64,000 nt of DNA, taken from assembly GCA_008729055.1 (NCBI GenBank), contig SDUX01000005.1:1248875-1312874 (forward strand), given 5' to 3'. The position numbers were made by a program, and so were the translations under genes. The notes beneath the pieces are model-generated. The model was not told where the DNA came from and did not search any database. It saw only the letters and a program-made list of their open reading frames with translations. Source of the stretch: Pyropia haitanensis (Eukaryota; Rhodophyta; Bangiophyceae; Bangiales; Bangiaceae). This document shows positions 55,000 through 64,000 of this stretch, one piece after another; positions within the stretch are counted from its first letter, which is position 1; each line of letters begins with the position of its first letter.

Positions 55000-57261
55000 T
55001 TACAGTAATGGTGAACATTTTGGGCAGTGGTCAATATCAGAACCAGGCTGGCAACCGTCGTCACACGTGAAGGTACGCCATCTGCGAAAGGACCTGACCA
55101 TCAGGGTGTAGCAAGCAACGTCAGGACCAACTTATATGTGTACACGTGGCAGCCAACACCGGCAAATTTGGCCCGAATACGCAGATTGGGGTTTGTCGGT
55201 GTCCTACAGCAATAGCGGCGACCCCAACGGCGACCATATCTCATGAATCTGATTCATCCAGTTGCGGTAAGTACACACATATTCGTGTTGCAGGATTGAG
55301 TTGGTCCGGACTGGCACCCATTTTTTTCAGAATAGTGACGCGGCTGGACCAACCCCATTCGTCGGGACTGAACACCAGCAGAACATGGTTGAATCTGACC
55401 ACTGAGCGGTCAGCAACGTGGCAGGATACGATCGTTGCAAGAATGAATGGGTTTGGGGATCGGGTCTCCCCGCAATACATACCTCATCCTGTCGCACGGT
55501 TGGTGCGGATACAGGTCCGTTCTATCAAGTCCCGCTGAATCTAGGCTCCCCCGTGCTTGGGGCTTCACAACCGGAATGGTCCTCCAACCAGATGCCTCCA
55601 CGTGCGCTCTTAAAACATTCGTTTTAGGAATGGTCCTGACGTTGCTGGCTGCACCCTCAGCCCCGGTCCTGGACAAGGGGTGCACGCTTGCGCGCTCACG
55701 CATTTCATATACTTCATTTTTGTCAGCTGCATGCAAGCCTGAGTGCCAGTTGCACCGTGCAACGACCTAGAAGCCCTCGCATCTCAGCCTCAATCCCCAT
55801 TACCTGTGACCTTGCGCGCCGCCTCTTCGCCCGCACGCTCTTGCGCACTTGCCGCCGTCCTGCTTGACTCCTTCTTACCCGCACGCCGCTGCACTCTTCC
55901 CGCCCTCTTGCTTGACTCTGCTCCGCCCGCTCGCCCACGCACTTTTCCCGCCCCACTTCTGGTCTATTTGCCACAATCGCTTGGCCGGCAGAACTGGACG
56001 GGGTGGGCGGCGCCTGAACGCGTGGACGCGGCAACCCCCATTCGCAGCGGCAGGGGCGGCGGCGGTCGCGGCAACGGCATCGGCGGGGACGGCGCTGGGG
56101 GAGGCGGCAACGGCGGAGGCAACGGGTGCCTCCTCGGCGAGCGCAATGCCAACGACACGGACAACGACTACCACATGCCGGCGCCGGCGCCGGAGCTCCA
56201 GGTTGTGGCGTCAAAGTGCCATAAAGTGTGTGCGCTGTTGGTGATCTTTCATGTATTGCGATTGCACCCGCTTTGCCCAAAGTTTGGCATCGAGGCCACG
56301 AATGGGGCTAATCAATCTGGGATTTGATTTGGGCCGCTGATCGCCGGCGCACGGCGACGGCGGGCGCGCTGCCGGCGGCAGCACCCGCGGGTCTGGCCCC
56401 GGGGGGGGAGTATTTGAGTGGTGCCTGCGTGGGCTCCGTATCGTGAATAAAACTGGGCATCGCATCCATCTGTTTCACAACATGCGCCATTCGTGGCGTC
56501 GGACGACACGGTGGCGACGGCGGCCGCCGGGTCGGCCGCTACCGCTGCCGCGGCGCGGGCGGCGCAACGGACGTGGCCCGACGCGGGCCACGTTCATGCG
56601 GTGCTGTGCGGCGTGGCCCAAGGTGGGTAGCAGGTCGGCCGTGGTGGCTAAAGCAACAGAATCACAATTTTTGTGGCGTCCGCCTCCTGTATCCACGTGA
56701 TTCTACCTTTTGGGACCGTGAAAGTCGATTGACAAAATTGCGGGGAAGGCGTCGAACCGGGGCTTACGTGTCATCTTTCGATGTACAGTCTGACTATCGG
56801 ACCTTAAATTCATTACAGTCGACTAGCTTACGATACGATGAAAGGTTATCGATGACGTACTCGTCGTGCGCGGGTGAGTCCATTGTTGGTTCGGCAAACC
56901 CGTCGAGCAGAGGGTGCGGTGTGCCATTTTGGACATTGTCAGGCCGTGGGGCCGGAGCAGCGTGGTCCCGCCTTATCCGCTTTTCAACGCCATCGACGTC
57001 AAAAACGAAATTTGCCTCGTTGGGGTAGACGACGACGAAGGACCCAATGGCCTTTGCTTGGAGCTCATTTGCTCAGTCGGGGTTAGTCGTGTAGACAAAA
57101 TCACCGATCTTGACAGCTCGGTTGCGTGGGCCACGGTTGGCTTCGAAGTTACGCTTGTGAAGTCGTTGCGTTTCACGAAAGGCTTCGTCCCCAGCCGCTA
57201 CCTGCACACCGTGTCATGTTCAAAATCATCGCTTGCCAGCGAGAGGTGAGCGGCCGACAGG
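55000..57261. other. No complete gene
   Basis: Three imperfect ~45-bp units (55840-55960, CTTGACTC..CGCCCTC type) and Gly/Ala-rich frames at 56040-56130. 56914-57249 gives a protein-like peptide (FNAIDVKNEICLVGVDDDEG, SVAWATVGFEVTLVKSLRFT) that I do not recognise. Confidence 0.35.
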
Positions 57262-57474
57262 GTGACGCAGGTCTCCGACCCCATCGACAGCGACGCCCAC
57301 GTCGCCGCGGTGGTGGACACCGTCGCGGCGGAGCACTGGCGGTTGAGCGCTGCTATCACCACGCTGCCCACGGCCGAGCTGCAGGCGCAGCTATTGGTGC
57401 TGCGCCTATGTGCAGGGTTGCGGGAAAACTACTGGCACCGCGTGCCGCCGCTGGTGTGGCATACATACGCCTAA
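57262..57474 (+). pseudogene. C-terminal fragment of an unknown protein
   Basis: 70 codons, VSDPIDSDAHVAAVVDTVAAEHWRL.., ELQAQLLVLRLCAGL, ending VPPLVWHTYA and TAA. Helical, non-repetitive. The last bases are inside repeat R1; R1 copy 1 starts with a related peptide (AILWHIYTW), so part of this gene may travel with the repeat. Confidence 0.35.
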
Positions 57475-57511
57475 GGGGGCACGCGGGGGCCATCCACGGC
57501 TAAGTGGACGG

Positions 57512-58031
57512 TGTGACAAACCCCGAATCTGGGTTTGAATATTCGGAGCAAGTGGCTCAGAATTGAGATTGGATTTCACCCGACCCATGAGTGAAATATT
57601 CCGATTTCAGCTCAATATTCCGACTGGGTCTTTCGGCACCCCATTTGCAGAGTATTGCAGTGGTTCGTACCTTGGGGATTTTTGCGCGAGAGCCAGACGG
57701 ATTTCTACTCTTGCTTGCTTTGATTGTGGAGCCTTTTTATTGGGTGGTCTGAGTGTTCATTTTTGCGAGTTTTGCGAGGGGTGTGCGCGCGCATGCGTGC
57801 ACGCGAGGGTTTGTGTGCGCGGGACAGCAAGGCGGGGAGGGCCCCCCTTGGCTGCCAAGTAAACTCCGTCTGGCTCCGACACATCTTGTTCGTGCCTTGG
57901 CGAGTTGGCCACTCGTCACACGCAAGTCGCGTGTTGGTGTTACACGGGTTGCTTCCGGTGTTCCAAGTTGGGACCCGAGCGTGCGTGTTCCGCCCCCACA
58001 AGTTGTGGGTCGGCGTAGCCGTACTGCTACA
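57512..58031 (+). repeat. Candidate solo LTR inserted in R1
   Basis: 520 bp absent from R1 copy 1. It starts TGTGACAAACC and ends GTACTGCTACA; flanks are GACGG (57507-57511) and AACGG (58032-58036), four of five bases alike, as an aged 5-bp target duplication. No similarity seen to the other LTRs in the window. Confidence 0.65.
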
Positions 58032-58626
58032 AACGGCCGCGCGCTGCAGCCCCGCGGGTGACCACACCCGCCGAGGGCGGCGTCGCGACCCCTCCCCGAC
58101 CCCTGCAAAGGAGTCGGGTGGCTCGCAAGGCCCCAACGGTCGCGTAATCGGTGAGGCTAGCCCTCCCCCTCGCCCGCATCTGATTGGACCGAAAGCGTGC
58201 GCCGGCGGGCGATCCTTCTGTCCGAGGGACAGCTCCCGGGCCAGAGGAGGACGGCCGCGGGAGCTTGATTGAGTACTCCCCGTGACGATCCATGGGATGT
58301 ACCTATCGATAGTGGCAAGCCCTTTCGGGGGGGTACTTACCAACTTTCGCATGCAATCATCGTCTTGGAGGGATTTCGCTTCTTTTCTCAGGACAGGTCG
58401 ACCCTGCCGGGTCGACGTCTCCAATCGAGGGTTGTGACCGGTGGGCGGCGCCTCTTCTGGGCCCGCGGCGGCGTTCTCGCCCTGCCTCTCCTTGCTCGGC
58501 AGGTCTAAACGTATCCTTCCTTGTCCCGCTTACTTGCCATTGACTTGGCACTGCGGTTGCGGGCTTGAGCGTCAACCCTCCCCCTGACTGCGGTACCCCG
58601 TGCGGCACCCGACTTGCCACACAGGT

Positions 58627-58955
58627 GCCACCCGCAGAGCACCAGCGGCGCGGCCAGCGGCCAGAAGGGGAGATGGAGGCGCAGGCGCCACCCGCAAAGC
58701 AACAGCGGCAGGGCCAGCGGCGAGGGAGGAACGGGGGGGGCGCAGGCGCCACCCGCAGGGCAAAAGCGGCACGGTGAGCGGCCAGGAAAGAAAGGGGGGG
58801 GCGCCGGCGCCACCCGCGAGGCAACAACGGCACGTCCAGCGGCCAGGGAAGAGGGGCGGGGCTCTGGCGCTACCGGACAAGCAACAGCGGCACGGGCGGC
58901 GGCCAGGGAAGAATGCGGGGGCACGGACGCCACCCGCAGGGCAACAGAAAAGATA
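58627..58955 (+). repeat. 60-bp minisatellite, about 5.5 units
   Basis: Units begin GCCACCCGCA(G/A)(A/G)GCA and end GG(C/A)GC(A/C)GGC; period 60, hence 20 codons in every frame. Shared with 25132-25390. Confidence 0.85.
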
Positions 58956-59375
58956 GCTGCCAGGGTGGAGCGGAAGTGCAGAGGCGGCACCAGGAGGGCG
59001 GGGCGGGAGCCGGCGGGGGGAGCGCAGGGGCGCTCGAGCCGATGACGCCTCAGGCGCAAGGCGGTTGGGCGTGCGCGCGTTCCGCGGGCGGTGCGCAGCC
59101 GCCCTGCAGGGCGGCTCGGCTCGCGCGTTCGGCGCGCGCCTTTTTTCCTGGGGCGCGCGGGCGCGCGGGCGCGCTTTGTCGCCGCGGCGCGCTCTTTTCC
59201 CGACGGTTTCCATGCGGTTGTTTTTCTCAGCGGGACACCACGGGCGCCTTGCCGGGACCCTAACCCCACCCCTGCGCATCATACCAGAACGGGCGCACTT
59301 GAACCCTTGTAAGTCCGCGAATCACACCCCAACTCCACCCCTTGGAGTTTAATCCAACCCGACCCCCATCACGGG

Positions 59376-60266
59376 CCCGTGACCCACTTCCCATTGTTGA
59401 CGTTTCGGCGGGCATTTTTAGGGAATATTGCCACGTGGTGCGGATCTTTCAAGGTGTGGCTCGTGGTGGCTCTTGTGCACTGTTTTCTGGACAACCACTG
59501 TAACTACAAAAAAGGCCCGCGTATTTTCGCAAACGCGCCTTCATTGTACGCACCGCCGCGGGCACCCCCGCGAGCCGGTGCCCCCCGTGCCTCGATGGCG
59601 CCCACCCCCACCCGCGGGCGACAGTGGCGTGACGCCCGCCCCACGGCCCCCCTCTGTTTTTTGAACAGGGTGCGCCCGCCCCCCCCCGACCGCCTCTACA
59701 GGCGGTGCGTTTGAATGGGGCGGCAGCGGCGGCCGCGACGGCAAGCGTCCCCCCGCCCCCCCCCCCCCCCCTCACGCGCGCGCTCTCGCCGCGGGGCGGC
59801 GCCGCGGGCCCCCGTCTCGGCGGGGAGGGGGGTGGCAAAGGGGGCGGCCGCGTCCCGTCTCCGCCCGCGGCGTCGCCCAGGTTGGCCACACCGTCCGCCG
59901 GTCGCCCGCGTGCGCGCCCACCCTCCCAGCCCACCCGCCCGCCCGTCCGCCCGCCCGCCCGCCCGCCGCGACCGCCGCGCCCACCCCGCCGCCGCCCTCC
60001 CGCCCGCCCGCTGCCGCCCCGGCCGCCACGGCCGGCGGTCGGCTCGGTCGTGGGCGTCCACCTCCCCACCCCCCCCATTCCCCCCCCCCGCGCATCCTCG
60101 CAGCGGCACCGCCGTCGTCGTCGCGGTGGCGGTGGCCGACGCCATTGTCCCGGCGGCGCGCGGCACGGCGCCGTCACCGCCACAGCCGGCGGTCGGCGCG
60201 GGCGCGGCGGTGCCCAGGCTCTCCTCCCCCCCCCACGCCCATTGACGCGCGGCCGGCGGCACCACC
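59376..60266. other. GC-rich 5' flank of the MFS gene
   Basis: C-rich, with runs such as eleven or more C at 59758-59771 and CCGCC(C) repeats at 59935-60000. Frames on both strands are open by composition only. Promoter elements not identifiable. Confidence 0.4.
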
Positions 60267-61224
60267 ATGACGCTCGCCGTCGCCCTCCGCCCACCAGGGG
60301 CGGGTGCCGCCGCCGCCGGCGGGTGCCCCCCCCCCGGGCCGGCGGTGGCCAAGCGGGCGCCCCCCCCTGCCCCCCCCCGACGTGCGCCCCTCCCCCCCCC
60401 CACCCCGGCCGCCTCTTTGCGCTGCTCCTTCTCATTGACGTGGCGCTCAACCTCGACGCCGGCCTCCTCCCCGTCTTCCTCCCCCCGCTGTCCGCGGCGT
60501 GGGCGCTCGGCCCGCTCGGCGGCGCCGCGCTCGGCGCCCTCCCGCCCGCCGCCGCCGCCGCCGCTGTTGTCGGCGCGTCCGCCGCCCTCGCCGCCGCCCC
60601 CGCCCGCCACCTCCTCCCCGCCTCGCTCGTCGCGGCCGCAGCCGCGGCCGCGGCGTTTGCCGCCGCGCCGGGGCTGGCCGCCGCTGCCGCCGCGCGCGCC
60701 GCGGCGGGCGCCACGTCCACCGTATTTGCCGTCTACGTGCCGGTGTGGGTGGCGGGCCGCGCGCCGCGGGGGCGGGTGACCGCGTGGATGGGCGCGCTGA
60801 CGGCGGGGGCGGGGGTGGGCGGCGTCGTCGGCCTGCTGGGCGGCGGCGCCGCCCGGGAGGTGGGCGTCGGCTGGCGCACCGCGTGGGCCGCGGTCGGCGG
60901 CGTGCTGCTCGCCGTCGCCGCCGCGGTCGTGGTCGTTGGCCACCGGGGGGGGGGGCGGCGTGGGACGTGCGCCCGGCCGACGCTGGGGGGGGGGGCGTCG
61001 TAGCCGAGCCGCCCTGGGGGGGGGCGTCGTGGCCGCGGCTGGCGCCGGCGGCGTGGCCACCGCCGCCCGGGGGGGGGGGGGGGGGGGGCGGGCGAGGCGG
61101 CGTGGCTACTCGGCGGCACGCCGCCACCGCTGGGGGGGGGAGGGGGGGCGGCCGCGCCGCCTGCTCGGCGCCGCCGCCCCGTCTGGCGCTGCCGCCGACG
61201 CCGCCGCCACGGCCGGCCGCGGCG

Positions 61225-61266
<42 letters not shown>

Positions 61267-61703
61267 CCCGCCGCCGCCCCCGCCGTCGCTGCCGCTGCCG
61301 CAACGACCACCGCCGCAGCTGGTAGCGGCCGCAGCGGCGGCCGCGGCGGCGGCCGCGGCCAGCTGCCGTCCCGCTCCCCCGTCGTGGCGTGGCGCCCGCC
61401 ACCGCCGCGGCAGTCGCCCGCAGCGGGCGGCGCGGCGGACGTGCCGCGGCGGTCCCCCGCTGCGGCGGTCGCGGCGCCTGCCGCGGCCGCCGCCGCGGCC
61501 GCCGCCGCCACCACCGCCGCCGTTGCCGGAGTCGACACGGCGGTCGACGCGGCCGCCGTCCCGGCGGCGGCGGCGCCGCTCAGCCCCGCCACGCCCCACG
61601 GCGCCCGTCGGTCCGTGATGACGGCGGCGGACGACGCCGCCCTGTCGCCGCCCGACAGTGCCTACGCCACCCCCATGGGGGTGTTTGTCGTCGACGCCCC
61701 TAG

Positions 61704-61734
<31 letters not shown>

Positions 61735-63555
61735 GGCAGCGGCGGCGGCAGCGACCCCGGCGGCGGCAGCGGCGGCGGCGGCCGCCGCCGCGGCAGCAGC
61801 AGCACCCGCCGCGGCGGCCGCCACAGCGGCAGCCCGCGTGCACAAGGGAGCGGCACGCCGCCACCAGCCCCCCCTCTCGCGGCTGCCGCCGGCACCACCA
61901 GCGGCCGCCGCCGCAGTGGCGGCAGCCGCAGCGGCGGCAGCGGCGGCGTCGGCGGCGCCGCCTTCCACGACGTGGTCAACCTCGTCGACCGCTTCGCGAC
62001 GCTCGCCCTGTCCCCCATCCGCCCCCCCCCGTGCGGGAGCCGCCGCTCGTCGGCGGCTGGCGGCGGCGGCCGCCGCCGCCATCGCCCGACGAGGCGACGC
62101 CCGCCGGCGGGCGGGCGGGCTCCCTCGTCGCCCGCCGCGTCGCCGCGCTCGCCGCCGCCGACCGCGCCGCCGCTGACGCCGCCGCCGCCGCCGCGCCGCC
62201 GCCGCGGCTCGCGCGGTCGCCGCGTGTCGGCGGCGGCGCGGCGGGGGGGCGGCGCCGGCGGCGGGTGTGGGGGGGGGGCGGACCGGCCCGCCGGTGGTGA
62301 CCGGCGGCGGAGGCGGCGACGCGGCGACGACGGCGGCGGCGGCACGGGCGACGGCCGTGACGCCCGCACCCGCGGCGGCGGCGCCGCCGCCGCCGCCTGG
62401 GCAAAACCCAACGTCCCCCGCGCGTGGCCACTGGGCCGCCGCCCCCGCGGCGTCGCTCACAGACGTGGCCGCGGTAGCCGCCGCGCCGCCGCCGTCGCCC
62501 GTCGGCGACGGCCGCGTCGCGCCGCCGCCGTCGCCCGCGGCGGCCCCCCCCCCGCCGTCGCCGCTGTCGCCATCCTCGCTGGTGTCCCCAGCGGCCGCCG
62601 CCGCCGCGGTCGGCACCCCCCCCGCTGGCGGCAGCGGCAGCGGCTGCGGCGGTGGCGACTCCCGGCACGCCACGGGCGGCTACGGCCGCCACGGCGGGCG
62701 CCCCCCCCCCCCCGCGGCGGCGTCGGCGGCGCGCCGACGCGCGCCCCGGGCGGAGCGGCGGCGGCCGCGGCGGCGGCGGCGGCGGCGCCACCGCCGCCGC
62801 ACACGCCCACCCGCCTCGCCGCGGCGGCGCGGCGGCTGGCGCGGTCGGTGCGGGAGGTGGGCTCGCCGGCGGCGATCGCGCTGGGGGGGGGCGTGCCAGT
62901 CGGCCGCTTTACGCGCCTGCCGCGCGCGCGCGGCGGCGGCGGCGGCGGCAGCGGCAGCCCGTCGACGGCAGACGCGGGCTGGGCGTGCCCGGGTGGCGGC
63001 GGCGGCTCCCCCTCCTGCGCCTCCCCTCTGCCGCTGGCCGTGTCGCCGTCGGCCGCCCTGCTCCCCGCCCTCCCCCCCCCATCACCACGCGGTCCCAGCT
63101 GGCCGCCCTCGCCGCCAACCCCGTCTACGTCGCCGCGTCGGCCACCCTGTCGGCACTGCTGTTTGCCATGGAGGGCGTCCGCTTTTTTGCCGTCGCCGCC
63201 CGCACAGACGGCGACGGCGTTGGCGGCGGCGATGACCTCCGCGCGACACTCACCGCGCTCGCGGCGGTCGCGGCGACCGCCCCCGTGGCGGGCATGGCCA
63301 CCGGCGCGGCTGTCGTCGACACGCACGGCGGGTACGACACGGCGGCGCGGCGACGGGCGACGCTCGGCCTGCTGGCGCCATTTGTCGCGGCGCTGCCGCC
63401 GGCGGGGGTGGTCCTCGCGGGCGGGTGGGGGGGACTCGCCGCGTTTGCCGCCGCCTCGTGGGTGCTGCTGTTTGTGGGGGGGGTCGCCGTGCCCCCGCTG
63501 ACGGGGCTCGCGCTCGCTGCCGCCGCAGCCGACTCGCCGCCACCGCCGCCGCCGC

Positions 63556-63586
<31 letters not shown>

Positions 63587-64000
63587 CCAACCCGACGCGG
63601 CGGACGCGTCGGCCGCCACCACCTCGGCCACCGCCGCTGCGGCCGCCGCCGCTACCGCCGCGACGGCGGCGGCCGCCGACGCGGCCGCGTCGGCCCAGTG
63701 GCTGGCCGCGGCGGTGCTGCTCGGCGTCAGCCACACGGTCGGCTACGTGGGCGGCCCGCTGGTGGCGGGCCTTGTTGGTGGCGTGTGGGGCCTGCCGGCG
63801 GGGCTGGGCGTGGTTGTGGGGGGGGGGGGCTCGCCGCTGCCGCCGCGGTGGGCGGCGGCTGGGCCGCCGCGTCGAATCGGCCGCAGGGGGGGGGGGGAGG
63901 TGGGGGGGGGGGAGGGAGGGGGATGTTGTTTGAAGAACCGTATGGGGCGGGTGGGGGCGGGGTCAACAAGACGGGCGGAGGGCTCGCAGGGGGATGGACC
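60267..64000 (+). CDS. Major facilitator superfamily transporter, spinster-like, frame-broken at G/C runs; runs off the window
   Basis: Best start ATG 60267. N-half (60410-60960): six hydrophobic segments, e.g. LFALLLLIDVALNLDAGLLP, STVFAVYVPVWVAGRAPRGR (loop Arg-Gly-Arg), GWRTAWAAVGGVLLAVAAAV. Then a ~2-kb extremely Ala/Gly/Pro/Arg-rich loop with a few complex stretches (DAALSPPDSAYATPMGVFVV; FHDVVNLVDRFATLALSPI). C-half from 63100: NPVYVAASATLSALLFAMEG, LTALAAVAATAPVAGMATGA, RRATLGLLAPFVAALPPAGV, FAAASWVLLFVGGVAVPPLT, WLAAAVLLGVSHTVGYVGGP, WGLPAGLGVVVGGGG. That is 12 membrane segments with an oversized 6-7 loop. Frame changes occur near 60395 (C run), 60945-61085 (G runs), 63071-63080 (C run) and 63820 (G run) only. 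Substrate unknown. Confidence 0.65.

Larger units (their letters stand above)
57455..59375 (+). repeat. Dispersed repeats R1 plus R2 joined (copy 2)
   Basis: 57455-57511 and 58036-58625 match R1 copy 1 (17355-18010); 58627-59375 matches R2 copy 1 (25132-25800). Here R1 and R2 are adjacent, so they are probably parts of one ~1.4-kb element, of which the other loci keep one half each. No transposase or terminal repeat seen. Confidence 0.7.

Noticed and set aside
59449..61592. Long minus-strand ORFs across the MFS gene
   Set aside because: Gly/Ala/Arg-rich antisense of the carrier; hydrophobic segments exist only in the plus frames.

Overview
This window reads as GC-rich nuclear DNA of a eukaryote. 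Spliceosomal-type GT..AG introns, chromodomain Ty3/gypsy elements, a PIF/Harbinger transposon, a pogo-like transposase and fragments of eukaryotic housekeeping genes (HIT/FHIT-like, NHLRC2-like, an MFS carrier) all point that way. High GC, long G/C homopolymers and very Ala/Pro/Gly-rich coding would suit an alga; a bangiophyte red alga is my best guess, but nothing here proves it. Most of the window is repeats, nested and broken. Many frame breaks fall exactly at runs of G or C, so homopolymer sequencing error is as likely as true decay.

Layout. 1-14774: two head-to-tail Ty3/gypsy chromoviruses on the minus strand sharing one LTR (4050-4912). The left copy runs off the window; the right copy carries a complete PIF/Harbinger transposon (6794-10144) inside its RNase H region, and the left copy preserves the empty site. 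Both copies have an extra zinc-finger ORF upstream of gag. 14775-19640: an interrupted heptad-repeat ORF, a tyrosine-recombinase remnant and GC-rich filler. 19640-21440: a broken copy of 'gene A' with its leader. 21440-33750: gene fragments, two 568-bp LTR copies and a minisatellite. 33758-34517: C-terminal half of a transposase cut by the LTR of a second gypsy family. 34518-41193: that second family, gag and pol, no 3' LTR in view. 41194-43250: degraded ORFs. 44069-52220: a divergent two-gene unit, gene A (minus) and a large DDE-transposase-like gene (plus), separated by a ~0.7-kb inverted repeat. 53520-54996: pogo-like pseudogene. 55000-60260: repeats, minisatellite and a candidate solo LTR. 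60267-64000: MFS transporter whose frame is broken only at G/C runs.

How parts work together. In both gypsy families gag and pol overlap in the -1 frame at a canonical slippery heptamer (CCCAAAA; GGGAAAC followed by a stem-loop), so Gag-Pol is probably made by programmed -1 frameshifting. The Harbinger element carries convergent transposase and SAP-domain accessory genes with shared GGTATA-type motifs near both ends. Gene A (zinc knuckle) and the DDE gene may be partners in one undescribed mobile element. Premature stops in many of these genes are explainable as C-to-T (or G-to-A) changes.
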